Shown here in pieces: positions 45,778 through 53,829 of a stretch of 64,000 bases of DNA. Numbering within the stretch: the first letter of the stretch is position 1; each line of letters opens with the position of its first letter. The notes under the pieces are model-generated. The model ran no database searches, had not been told where the DNA came from, and was given only the letters and a program-made list of their open reading frames with translations. This DNA comes from VAZQ01 sp963702695 (lineage in GTDB: Bacteria > Pseudomonadota > Alphaproteobacteria > Rhizobiales > Xanthobacteraceae): the NCBI GenBank assembly GCA_963702695.1, contig CAVPDS010000022.1:56988-120987 (forward strand). Direction: 5' to 3'. A program made the translations under genes and the position numbers.

Positions 45778-46821
45778 ATGCTTGACCTGTTCCCATCCCG
45801 CGAAGCCGGCCGGTTCGGACGCCGACAGAAGCGCGCGCGCGGCGCGCGCGTTCCGGTGACGGTGTTGACCGGATTTCTCGGTGCGGGCAAGACCACATTG
45901 CTCAGGCACTTCCTCGCTTCGCCGGAAGGCCGCGGCACGGCGGTGATCATCAATGAATACGGCGCCGTCGGCATCGACGACCAGCTCGTGCGCGGCGCCA
46001 GCGAGGAGACTGTGCTCCTCGGCAACGGCTGCATCTGCTGCGTCACGCGCACTGATTTGCAGCTCGCGTTGCGCCGGCTTTTCGTCGAGCGCGAACGCGG
46101 CGAGGTGCCGGACTTCAGCCGTATCGTGATCGAGACCAGCGGTCTTGCCGATCCCGGACCGATCCTGCAGACGTTTTCAACCGATCAGGCGCTCGGCGCC
46201 GAGTTCTTTCTTGAAGTCGTCGTCACCCTGGTGGATGCGACCTCCGCGCTCGATACGCTCGAATGGTCGGCGGAAGCGCGCAAGCAGGCAATCCTCGCCG
46301 ACCGTTTGGTGCTCACGAAGACCGACATCGCGAATTCATCCGTCGTCGAGCGGCTCAGCGAGCGCCTGGCTGCGCTCAATCCGCGCGCGCCACTTACGCA
46401 TGCGATCAACGGCGCGCTCGATCCTCGCGCCCTGACCGAAGCGGAGCCGCAGACGCGTGCCGCGTCGTCCGCCGGCTTCGTCGCCGAGGCTGAGCACAGT
46501 GACGGCATTTCGAGCTTCGTCATGGCGCAGGCCGAGCCGATTGCCTGGCTGCCGTTCGCGCGTGCGATGGAAACGCTGATTGCCTTGCGGGGCGATGATG
46601 TTCTGCGGGTCAAAGGTTTTCTCGACGTCCAGGGCTGCCGCGGGCCGGTGCTGGTGCAGATCGTGCAGCATCTGATGAACCCGCCGATTGAGCTCGCGGC
46701 CTGGCCCGAGGGCGACCGCAGGAGCCGGCTCGTGTTCATCACCCGGAATATCCCGGAGCAGCAGGTGCGCGATCTCGTGGCGGTCGTACGCGCCTTGGCA
46801 GACCTCAAATCGCCGCGCTGA
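45778..46821 (+). CDS. CobW/COG0523-family G3E GTPase (metal chaperone)
   Basis: A 347-residue GTPase. Walker A TGFLGAGKTTLL (about residues 31-42), the zinc-binding GNGCICC motif (C85, C87, C88) and Walker B-like ETSGLADPGPI are present, followed by a CobW_C domain (about 235-345). Family members insert or deliver Zn, Co or Fe to client proteins. No His-rich linker of the ZigA/YeiR type is seen and no cobalamin, nitrile hydratase or zinc-uptake genes are adjacent, so the metal is unknown. A basic 24-residue N-terminal extension precedes the G domain; an internal start near VPVTVL cannot be excluded. Confidence 0.9.
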   Translation: MLDLFPSREAGRFGRRQKRARGARVPVTVLTGFLGAGKTTLLRHFLASPEGRGTAVIINEYGAVGIDDQLVRGASEETVLLGNGCICCVTRTDLQLALRRLFVERERGEVPDFSRIVIETSGLADPGPILQTFSTDQALGAEFFLEVVVTLVDATSALDTLEWSAEARKQAILADRLVLTKTDIANSSVVERLSERLAALNPRAPLTHAINGALDPRALTEAEPQTRAASSAGFVAEAEHSDGISSFVMAQAEPIAWLPFARAMETLIALRGDDVLRVKGFLDVQGCRGPVLVQIVQHLMNPPIELAAWPEGDRRSRLVFITRNIPEQQVRDLVAVVRALADLKSPR

Positions 46822-46916
46822 AGCCCGCTGTCACGTGCTAGGCTGTCGGCAGTGCGCGCGACCATGCCGATAACAACAGCGCGGCACGGCACGACGTTGT
46901 CAGGGAGGATTTCACC

Positions 46917-47933
46917 ATGCGTGCTTGCAGCGGAATCTCACGTCGACACATGCTGGAAATGGCAGGCGCTACCGCCGGCCTCGCGCTTTTGGGCACGACT
47001 GGCGCGTTCGCGCAGCAGGGCAAGCGGATCGAGCAGCTCGCGCCGGAACTGGACAAGATCATATCGACCTCCGAGCCGATCATGGAACTGGGCACCGGCT
47101 TCGGCGGTGACCTCGGCCCGGCCGAAGGGCCGCTGTGGTGGAAGGAAGGCGGCTATCTCCTGTTCAGCGACATCAACGCCAACAAACGGATGAAATATAC
47201 GCCGGGGCAGGGTATCACGACCTTCAAGGAGCCGACCAACCGCGCCAACGGGCTGACCCGTGACCTGCAGGGCCGCCTGCTCGCCGCGGAACACGACACC
47301 CGGCGCGTCACCCGGCAGGAGCTCGACGGCAGCATCACCGTCATCGCCAACAGTTTCCAGGGCAAGCGGCTCAACCGCCCGAACGATGTCATCGTGCGCT
47401 CCGACGGCGCGATCTATTTCACCGATCCGGTGGGGCCGGCCGCGCCGGAGCAGTGGGATCTGACCCACACCGGCGTTTATCGCGTCTCGCCCGATCTCGG
47501 AACGCTGACGTTGCTGGCCAGTGATTTCGTGGTGCCGAACGGTATTGCGTTCTCACCGGACGAAAAAATCCTCTACGTCAACGACACCCGCCGCGGCCAT
47601 ATCCGCGCGTTCGAGCTTCTGCCCAACGGCACGCTGGCGAAGCAGACCGACCGCGTGTTCGTCGACTTGCGGGGCAGCGAGCCCGGCGTGCCCGACGGCA
47701 TGAAGGTGGACTCGGCCGGCAACGTTTATTGCGGCGGCGCCGGCGGCATCTACATCGTCGATCCGAGCGGCAAGAAGCTCGGCCGCATCGTCCACGGCTA
47801 TCCGGCGACCACCAACATCGCGTTCGGCGGCGATGACTGGAAGACGCTTTATTTCACCGGACGCAGCACGCTCGGCTCGGTCAAGATCAAGGTCACTGGC
47901 GTACCGGTGCCGGTCGGGAAGAAGCAGGGGTGA
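46917..47933 (+). CDS. SMP-30/gluconolactonase-like protein, Tat-exported
   Basis: A 338-residue six-bladed beta-propeller of the SMP-30/gluconolactonase/LRE family, which hydrolyses lactones with a divalent metal. The N-terminus has a twin-arginine signal (ISRRHMLEMAGATAGLALLG, cleavage near AFAQQ). Propeller landmarks: GPLWWKEGGYLLFSDINANK, RPNDVIVRSDGAIYFTDPVG, NGIAFSPDEKILYVNDTRRG and PDGMKVDSAGNVYCGG. A strong GGGAGG site precedes the ATG. The molybdenum hydroxylase genes follow after a 330-base gap, so a periplasmic oxidation-then-hydrolysis route is conceivable but unproven. Confidence 0.9.
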   Translation: MRACSGISRRHMLEMAGATAGLALLGTTGAFAQQGKRIEQLAPELDKIISTSEPIMELGTGFGGDLGPAEGPLWWKEGGYLLFSDINANKRMKYTPGQGITTFKEPTNRANGLTRDLQGRLLAAEHDTRRVTRQELDGSITVIANSFQGKRLNRPNDVIVRSDGAIYFTDPVGPAAPEQWDLTHTGVYRVSPDLGTLTLLASDFVVPNGIAFSPDEKILYVNDTRRGHIRAFELLPNGTLAKQTDRVFVDLRGSEPGVPDGMKVDSAGNVYCGGAGGIYIVDPSGKKLGRIVHGYPATTNIAFGGDDWKTLYFTGRSTLGSVKIKVTGVPVPVGKKQG

Positions 47934-47939
47934 AATTCC

Positions 47940-48100
47940 CTTGACCCTCCCCTGAAAGGGAGGGACGGATCGCCGAAGACGATCCGGGAGGGCCTGTAAA
48001 CTTTGCGGCGCGCCTTGCGATCTCACAGAATCCCAACCCGGCTCGCTGACGTGAGCCGACCTCCTCCTTGCGGGGGAAGGCTAAGAGACGCCGCGAAACT
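47940..48100. repeat. Repeat-bearing gap before the molybdenum hydroxylase genes
   Basis: The 330-base gap holds two short hairpin elements: CCCTCCCCTGAAAGGGAGGG with GGATCG/CGATCC beside it (47945-47982), and CCTCCTTGCGGGGGAAGG (48062-48082), akin to the repeats at 16260 and 52180. No gene is seen. Confidence 0.5.
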
Positions 48101-48263
48101 CGCGCGGTGCGAAAGCGCCCGCAGGGGAGTTTCAAAACCCCGGCGCTTCGACTAGCCTTCAGTTAGAATAGTCCCAATCACGGTGAACACCCGTGTTCCG
48201 GCGGACGGCGTGCGCAGGCTCGTCTTCCGTTTCGTCAAACGCCACCCAGGGAGACATGCACCC

Positions 48264-48728
48264 ATGGCCCAAATCAAACTCGACGTGAACGGCACGACCC
48301 ATACAATCGATGCCGATCCCGACATGCCGCTGCTCTATGCGCTGCGCAACGACCTCGGACTCAACAATCCCCACTTCGGCTGCGGCCTCGCGCAATGCGG
48401 CGCCTGCACGGTGCATATCAACGGCGAAGCGGTGCGCTCCTGCGTGACGCCGATTTCGGCCGTGGGCAACGGCAAGGTGACCACGCTCGCCGGCCTCGGA
48501 ACGCCGGAGAAGCCGCATCCGATCCAGGCCGCCTACGTCGAGGAGCAGGTCCCGCAGTGCGGCTACTGCATCAACGGCTGGCTGATGACGGCCGCCGCGC
48601 TGCTCAACCGCACCAAGAAGCCGACCGATGCGCAGATCAAGGACGCGCTCACCGGTATCAAATGCCGTTGCGGCACCCACATGGGCATCATGCGCGCGGT
48701 CAAACGCGCAGCCGAGATGATGGGTTGA
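48264..48728 (+). CDS. Molybdenum hydroxylase, [2Fe-2S] subunit
   Basis: A 154-residue iron-sulfur subunit of the xanthine oxidase family. The plant-type cluster ligands are in FGCGLAQCGACTVHINGEAV plus RSC, and the second cluster in VPQCGYCINGW and IKCRCGTHMGI. The start at 48264 (MAQIKLDVNG) follows GGGAG; the upstream open frame is not coding. It precedes the large subunit by 11 bases. Together they resemble the IorA/IorB (isoquinoline 1-oxidoreductase) arrangement with no FAD subunit; electrons would go to a cytochrome c not seen here. Confidence 0.93.
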   Translation: MAQIKLDVNGTTHTIDADPDMPLLYALRNDLGLNNPHFGCGLAQCGACTVHINGEAVRSCVTPISAVGNGKVTTLAGLGTPEKPHPIQAAYVEEQVPQCGYCINGWLMTAAALLNRTKKPTDAQIKDALTGIKCRCGTHMGIMRAVKRAAEMMG

Positions 48729-48739
48729 GGGAGGCGATC

Positions 48740-51034
48740 ATGACCAGACACGAAAAATCCGGAACATTCTCGCGCCGCTCCGTGCTCAAGGCCGGTGGCG
48801 CCCTCGTCGTCTCGCTCGGCATGCCGGTCGGGATCGACACCCTGCTCGGCATCGAGGCCGCGCATGCGCAAGGCGGCGCTAAGCCGCCGCTGACGCCTGA
48901 CCAGCTCTCTTCCTTCATCGCCGTGAAGTCCGACGGCAGTGTCGAGGCCTATTTCGGCAAAATGGACATGGGCCACGGCCTTCACACCGCGATCGGGCAG
49001 ATCGTGGCGGAAGAGCTCGACGTCCCGTTCAAGGCCGTCAAAGTGATCATGGGCGACACCGATACCAGCGTGAACCAGGGCGGCGCGTCGGGCTCGACCG
49101 GCATCCAGTTGGGCGGCAAGCAGATGCGCGTCGCGGCCGCCGAAGCGCGCCGCGTGCTGGTGGAGATGGCGGCGGCGAAGCTGTCTATCCCAGCCGATCA
49201 ATTGACTGTGAGCTGGGGCGTCGTGCATTCCAAGGCCACGCCCAGCCAGCAGGTCTCCTACAAGGACCTGATCGGCGGCAGCTATTTCAACGTCCAACTC
49301 GCCTGGAACAAGGAATACGGCAACGGGCTCTACGCGCCCGGCAAGGCCAAGCCGAAAGACCCGAAGGAGCACAAGATCGTCGGCCAGCCGATCAAGCGCG
49401 AGGACGTGGCGCCGATCGTCTATGCCCAGACGGACTTCTGCACCGATATCAAACGCCCGAACATGCTGCACGGCCGGATGATTCGCCCGTCGGTCGCCGG
49501 CGCGATGCCGGTGAAGGTCGACGAGGCTTCGATCCGCAACATCCCCGGCGCAAAAGTGGTGTGGGACAAAGGCTTCCTCGGCGTGGTCGCCGACAAGGAG
49601 TGGGATGCGATCAAAGCCGCGCAGCAACTGAAGGTCGAATGGTCGGACGCCAAGCCGGCCTTCGTCGATCAGAACGCGCTCTACGATCACATCCGCAAGG
49701 CACCCGTGCGTAAGCACGCAGTCGAAGGCAAGACGGTCGGCAACGTCGACGACGCCTTCAAGAACGCCGCGAAGGTGATCGAGGCCGAGTACGAGTGGCC
49801 GTTCCAGTCGCACGCCTGCATGGGACCGGCTTGCGCAGTGGTCGAAGTGGGCAGCGACGGCAAGGTGCAGTGCTGGACCGGCTCGCAGAAGCCGCACTTC
49901 GTGCAGGAAGGCCTCGCCGGCACGCTCGGCATTCCGAAGGACAGCATCCACGTCAAATGGACCGTTGGTCCCGGCTCCTACGGCCGCAACGACGGCGATG
50001 ATGCGGTGATGGACGCGGCCGTGCTGTCGAAGGCCACCGGCCGTCCGGTTCGCGTGCAGTACACGCGCGAGCAGGGCACTGGCTGGGATCCGAAGGGCCC
50101 GGCCTCGATCCACCGCGCCCGCGCGGCGCTCGACGCCTCCGGCAACGTCATCGCCTACGAGTTCATGAGCAAGGGCTTCTCGCGCGTGGACGTCAACACC
50201 AACGGCAGCAAGCCGTTCGACACGCTGGCTGGGCAGTTGCGCGGCATCGATCTCAAATCGGGCGATGGGTTCGGGGTGCCGGCGGAATCCTACGCGTTCG
50301 CCAACAAGCGCACCGGCTGGGAGGTGATCCCGCCGCTGCTCGACCGCGCCTCGCCGCTGCGTTCCTCGCACCTTCGCGATCCGGTCGGGCCGCAAATCCA
50401 CTTCGCCAGCGAGTCGTTCATGGATGAACTCGCAGCGGCGGCGAACATGGACCCGATCGAGTTCCGGCTGAAGCACCTCAAGGACCCGCGCGACATCGCG
50501 GCGATCAAGGCCTGCGCCGCGATGGCCGGCTGGCAGACGCGGCCCTCGCCGCGCCACGACCAGACCGGCAACACGGTGAGCGGGCGCGGCATCGCCTATG
50601 CGCAGCGCTCGGGCACGATCGTAGCCATCATCGCCGAGGTCGACATCGACCGTACGAGCGGCAAGATCTGGGCGCGCAAGTTTACTGTGGCGCATGACTG
50701 CGGGCAGATCATCAATCCCGACGGCCTGCAGCGCGCGATCGAGGGCAACATCGTGCAGGGCGTGAGCCGCACGCTTTGGGAAGAGGTCAAGTTCGACCAG
50801 AAGAACGTGACCAGCATCGACTGGATGACCTATCCGATCCTCGACATCACTGAGACGCCGGAGACGATCGACATCGCGCTGATCAACCATCCGGAGATTC
50901 CGTCGTCCGGGGCCGGCGAACCGTCGATCCGCCCGGTCGCGGCTGCGATCGCGAACGCGATCTTCGACGCCACCGGCGTGCGCATCCGTCGCGTGCCGTT
51001 CTCACCCGACCGGGTGAAGGGCGCGCTGTCGTAG
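48740..51034 (+). CDS. Molybdenum hydroxylase, molybdopterin-binding subunit, Tat-exported
   Basis: A 764-residue molybdopterin subunit of the xanthine dehydrogenase/IorB family. It has a twin-arginine signal (SRRSVLKAGGALVVSLGMP) and the family stretches KMDMGHGLHTAIGQIVAEEL, QGGASGSTGIQLGG, CMGPACAVVEV and SGAGEPSIRPVAAAIANAI, where the Glu of GAGEP is the catalytic base. With the small subunit it would hydroxylate an aldehyde or N-heterocycle in the periplasm. A good intrinsic terminator follows, so the pair is a complete operon. The lack of an FAD subunit is normal for this branch. Substrate unknown. Confidence 0.93.
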   Translation: MTRHEKSGTFSRRSVLKAGGALVVSLGMPVGIDTLLGIEAAHAQGGAKPPLTPDQLSSFIAVKSDGSVEAYFGKMDMGHGLHTAIGQIVAEELDVPFKAVKVIMGDTDTSVNQGGASGSTGIQLGGKQMRVAAAEARRVLVEMAAAKLSIPADQLTVSWGVVHSKATPSQQVSYKDLIGGSYFNVQLAWNKEYGNGLYAPGKAKPKDPKEHKIVGQPIKREDVAPIVYAQTDFCTDIKRPNMLHGRMIRPSVAGAMPVKVDEASIRNIPGAKVVWDKGFLGVVADKEWDAIKAAQQLKVEWSDAKPAFVDQNALYDHIRKAPVRKHAVEGKTVGNVDDAFKNAAKVIEAEYEWPFQSHACMGPACAVVEVGSDGKVQCWTGSQKPHFVQEGLAGTLGIPKDSIHVKWTVGPGSYGRNDGDDAVMDAAVLSKATGRPVRVQYTREQGTGWDPKGPASIHRARAALDASGNVIAYEFMSKGFSRVDVNTNGSKPFDTLAGQLRGIDLKSGDGFGVPAESYAFANKRTGWEVIPPLLDRASPLRSSHLRDPVGPQIHFASESFMDELAAAANMDPIEFRLKHLKDPRDIAAIKACAAMAGWQTRPSPRHDQTGNTVSGRGIAYAQRSGTIVAIIAEVDIDRTSGKIWARKFTVAHDCGQIINPDGLQRAIEGNIVQGVSRTLWEEVKFDQKNVTSIDWMTYPILDITETPETIDIALINHPEIPSSGAGEPSIRPVAAAIANAIFDATGVRIRRVPFSPDRVKGALS

Positions 51035-51058
51035 GACCGCAGGTTGTTGTGCAAAGCG

Positions 51059-51088
51059 AAGGGCCGGTCCGCTGGGCCGGCCTTTTCA
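51059..51088 (+). terminator. Intrinsic terminator after the molybdenum hydroxylase operon
   Basis: GGCCGG and CCGGCC arms (51062-51067, 51077-51082) with A/T and G/T pairs extending the base, followed by TTTTCATTTCATT. It lies 25 bases after the stop codon. Confidence 0.8.
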
Positions 51089-51179
51089 TTTCATTCGGAA
51101 TTGGTTGAAGCCTTCGGGGCATGTCGCCCCCGACTTCGCGGGGACGACAGCTCACCTGCTTCGTCTCAAGCAAAGACGG

Positions 51180-52136
51180 TTACGCCGCATCGCGGCTTGC
51201 ACCTTTGTCGAGCAGCCCCGCCTCGACCAGCGCAGCGCGGATGCGGTCGATCTCGGCGTGGGAGATCTTGACCAGGGGCGGTCGCACGACGGCGCGCGGC
51301 AGGCGGCCGAGCAGCACGAGCGCTTCCTTCATGCGGTTGTGCATGTCGGCCCAGGGCTCGGCATAGAACACGCGCGCCGTCGGATAGATACGGTCGTTGA
51401 GCGCGCGTGCCGTTGCGAGGTCATTGGCTTGCACCGCATGGAAGAGCTGCGCCTGCAGGTCGGCGATCACGCTGCCGCTGCCAGAGAGAAGCCCGTTGCA
51501 GCCGAGTACCAGCGACGAGAACAGCCACGCGCTATGGGTGGTGAGCACATTCACCGGCCGCGGCAGGTTCTGCAGCGCGCGGATATGCATCTCATGCTGC
51601 GGCACGTTGCCGGACCAGTCCTTGATCGCGCGGATGGTCGGCACCTGCTCGACCATCCTGAGCAGCGTGTCGCGCGGATAGCCCTGGCCGGTCGCCAGCG
51701 GATACTGGAACACGATGATCGGCAGGTCGCTTGCCTCGCCGATCCGCTTGAAATGGGCGAGCGCCATGTCCGGCGACTGCTGCAAGGTGAACGGCGCCGG
51801 CGGAAGCACCAGCAGTGCGGAAGCGCCGCCCTCGGCCGCCATTCGCGCGATCCGCGCCGCTTCGAGGCTGCCGTCGGCCCATACGCCGTTGATGATCGGC
51901 AGCCGCGCCCCGATCTCGTCCTGCGCAATCGCCAGCACCCGGCGCTGTTCCTCGAATGTGCAGGAGGCGACCTCGGTCGAATGCGCGTTGATGGTGATCG
52001 CGGAAATCCCCGGCGTCGCAGCGATTTGGCGCAGATGGCCGCGGAAGCTCGCTTCGTCGATCGAGAGATCGTCGTGAAACGGCAGCAGCACCGCCGGAAT
52101 GACCCCGTGGGGGAGGTAGTGAGAATGGCGCGGCAT
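51180..52136 (-). CDS. Dihydrodipicolinate synthase-family aldolase/lyase
   Basis: A 318-residue class I aldolase of the DapA/NanA superfamily (TIM barrel). The Schiff-base lysine is K172 in RAIKDWSG, and Y145 in FQYP fits the conserved tyrosine. The loop that reads GTTGE in true DapA is here NAHSTEVASC, with H52-S-T-E, so it is probably not lysine biosynthesis; a catabolic keto-acid lyase or dehydratase is more likely. It is encoded opposite to the molybdenum hydroxylase and ends near it. The rhodanese gene lies upstream on the same strand, 76 bases away with a repeat between. Confidence 0.88.
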   Translation of the reverse strand: MPRHSHYLPHGVIPAVLLPFHDDLSIDEASFRGHLRQIAATPGISAITINAHSTEVASCTFEEQRRVLAIAQDEIGARLPIINGVWADGSLEAARIARMAAEGGASALLVLPPAPFTLQQSPDMALAHFKRIGEASDLPIIVFQYPLATGQGYPRDTLLRMVEQVPTIRAIKDWSGNVPQHEMHIRALQNLPRPVNVLTTHSAWLFSSLVLGCNGLLSGSGSVIADLQAQLFHAVQANDLATARALNDRIYPTARVFYAEPWADMHNRMKEALVLLGRLPRAVVRPPLVKISHAEIDRIRAALVEAGLLDKGASRDAA

Positions 52137-52167
52137 AGCTTCTCCTTTGGTCGCGTCGCCGCCGTGG

Positions 52168-52207
52168 TCCCCTTCTCCCGCTTGCAGGGCAGGGGGAGGA
52201 AGTAAGA
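52168..52207. repeat. Palindromic repeat, CCCGCTTGC type
   Basis: CCCCTTCTCCCGCTTGCAGG followed by GCAGGGGGAGGAAGTAAGAAA. The core and the GGAAGTAAGAAA tail match the element at 16260. It occupies the gap between the aldolase and rhodanese genes. Confidence 0.55.
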
Positions 52208-52211
52208 AAGA

Positions 52212-53009
52212 CTACTTCCCCTTCAGCGCGCCTGCCAGCGCGTCATAGCTGCCGGGGAAGTAAGAGACGTTCTGATATGGCGTCTTGCCGATCGCATCAG
52301 CGAGCGCGCGCGCCTGCTTGCCGTCGTGGCCGAACAGGATGATGCGCGTGTTGAAATCGTTGTTCGGCATCGGCGCTTTGCGCAACCCATCGGTGGCGAG
52401 CAAGTCCGCGGGTACGCTGTGGGCGCCGGTGAGGCTGCCGATGGCAAATTCCTGCGCCGGCCGCGCGTCGAAGAACACGGCCGTGTGGTCCATCTTGAAT
52501 ACGCGCTCGACCCCTTCAAGCTCGATCTCGACCGGGCCATTGAGCGCGCGCCACATCGGAATGCCAAGCTGATAGCGCCGCACGTTGGTAAAGCCCGCCG
52601 CCGCCAGTTGATCGGCGAGCTGGCGGCTCGCCTGACAGTGCGCGCCGTTGCAGTAGAGGACCAGCGCCTTGGTCTTGTCGCCACCGAGAAGCTGTTCGAC
52701 CGCGCCGACATAGGCCGACGGCGGCGCTCCGGCGGGCGGCGCGACGTTCTTGGCGCCGGCGATGTGGCCGGAGACAAATTCGGCGCGCTTGCGCGCATCG
52801 AGCAGGATGGCGCTGCCGTCGGCGAGGATGCGCTGCACCTCGGCGGTGCTGGCCTCTTCGGTCTTCTGGCCGGTCTCGGCGAGCGTCGCCTGAAATACGC
52901 TGTTGCCTCGTGTGCCGTTGCCTTGCGCGCTCGCGCGATCGATCGTCGCCGTGATCAGGATCGCCGCGGCAAGTCCGGCCACGCCCGCTCGCATCCATGT
53001 CGCCCGCAT
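52212..53009 (-). CDS. Exported double-rhodanese protein
   Basis: A 265-residue periplasmic protein with signal peptide (cleavage near ASA/QGN) and two rhodanese-like domains (about residues 50-150 and 160-262). The first has the active-site loop Y119-C120-NGAHC, so it may transfer sulfur. In the second the corresponding loop reads LFGHDGKQA with no cysteine, so it is catalytically dead. This active-plus-inactive order is the reverse of classical bovine-type rhodanese. A role in periplasmic sulfur or redox chemistry is possible; no partner is clear. Confidence 0.87.
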   Translation of the reverse strand: MRATWMRAGVAGLAAAILITATIDRASAQGNGTRGNSVFQATLAETGQKTEEASTAEVQRILADGSAILLDARKRAEFVSGHIAGAKNVAPPAGAPPSAYVGAVEQLLGGDKTKALVLYCNGAHCQASRQLADQLAAAGFTNVRRYQLGIPMWRALNGPVEIELEGVERVFKMDHTAVFFDARPAQEFAIGSLTGAHSVPADLLATDGLRKAPMPNNDFNTRIILFGHDGKQARALADAIGKTPYQNVSYFPGSYDALAGALKGK

Positions 53010-53107
53010 TGTCAGTCATCCTTTGTGTTGGTGATGGTCTGTCACGGACATTTCCGGCCTCAAGGTGCGCCGTTCCGGGCACGGCGGCAAGACGGCTGCG
53101 ACGTGGG

Positions 53108-53584
53108 TTATTGGTTGGTCAGCCGGATGCCGGCGTTGCGGCCGAGACCTTCGCAGTCCTCGTCGGTCTTGAGGCCGGCGGCGTGGATACCGTGGGCGGC
53201 GAGTTCCTCGTCACGGTCCTCGGTATCGCCGGTGACGCCGACAGCCCCGATCACGTCGCCTTCCGCGTTGCGGATCTGCAGGCCGCCGCCCTCGGGGAAA
53301 ATCTGCTCGCCGCTGGCGCTGATCAGGTAGCGCATGAAGATCGGCTTCTCCTCGGCGCGCACCCGCACCAGCTTCGACGAGCGGCCCATGGCCAGCGCTG
53401 CGTAGGCTTTGCCGTAGGCCATCTCGAACCGGATCATCGAGGAGCCGTCCTCCTTCTGGAACGCCTTCACCTTGCAGCCGGGCTCGACCACGATCACCGA
53501 CAGCGGCCGACATTTGATGTCCGCGCCGCGCTGCAGGATAGCGGCGATGATGTGGTTGCACTGTTCGAGAGTGAGGACGCTCAT
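53108..53584 (-). CDS. GlcG/HbpS-family (DUF336) protein
   Basis: A 158-residue member of the GlcG/HbpS family, small proteins that can bind heme or cobalamin-like ligands in some organisms. Family pattern: a helical start (LTLEQCNHIIAAILQRGADI), SVIVVEPGCKVKAFQKEDGS, the KAYAALAMGRSS segment, PEGGGLQIRNAEGDVIGAVG and VTGDTEDRDEELAAHGIHAA. The start at 53584 has GGAG upstream and begins MSVLTLEQ; a longer frame is open. The ligand is unknown; it is probably co-transcribed with the flavin monooxygenase genes upstream. Confidence 0.87.
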   Translation of the reverse strand: MSVLTLEQCNHIIAAILQRGADIKCRPLSVIVVEPGCKVKAFQKEDGSSMIRFEMAYGKAYAALAMGRSSKLVRVRAEEKPIFMRYLISASGEQIFPEGGGLQIRNAEGDVIGAVGVTGDTEDRDEELAAHGIHAAGLKTDEDCEGLGRNAGIRLTNQ

Positions 53585-53640
53585 GGGAAGCTCCGCTAAT
53601 GCCCGCTGATGGCAGCGTCCGCGTTCGCAGGGACGACCGA

Positions 53641-53829
53641 TCACTTCTTGAAGAACTGATCAGCAACGCTGCGCGAGGCCTGCTTGCGCGTCTTGTCCGC
53701 TTCCAGACGCGCGATCTCTTCGTTGAGCAGCGCGACGCGCTCGTCAAGCTCCTTCACCGAGAGCAACGTCAAGTCTTGACCGATCTCATGGACGATCTTC
53801 TTCTTCGGGCGTTCTTCATCCTCGATCAT
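53641..53829 (-). CDS. DUF1192 family small protein
   Basis: A 62-residue acidic-then-basic protein: MIEDEERPKKKIVHEIGQDL, then a coiled-coil-like SVKELDERVALLNEEIARLE and a basic tail. It matches DUF1192, a family of short alphaproteobacterial proteins of unknown function. It overlaps the LLM monooxygenase gene by four bases (ATGA), with the monooxygenase upstream, so they are coupled. It lies inside a longer meaningless frame. Confidence 0.85.
   Translation of the reverse strand: MIEDEERPKKKIVHEIGQDLTLLSVKELDERVALLNEEIARLEADKTRKQASRSVADQFFKK

Noticed and set aside
48563..50890. 775-codon minus-strand frame over the molybdenum hydroxylase genes
   Set aside because: Antisense shadow; composition and lack of motifs.
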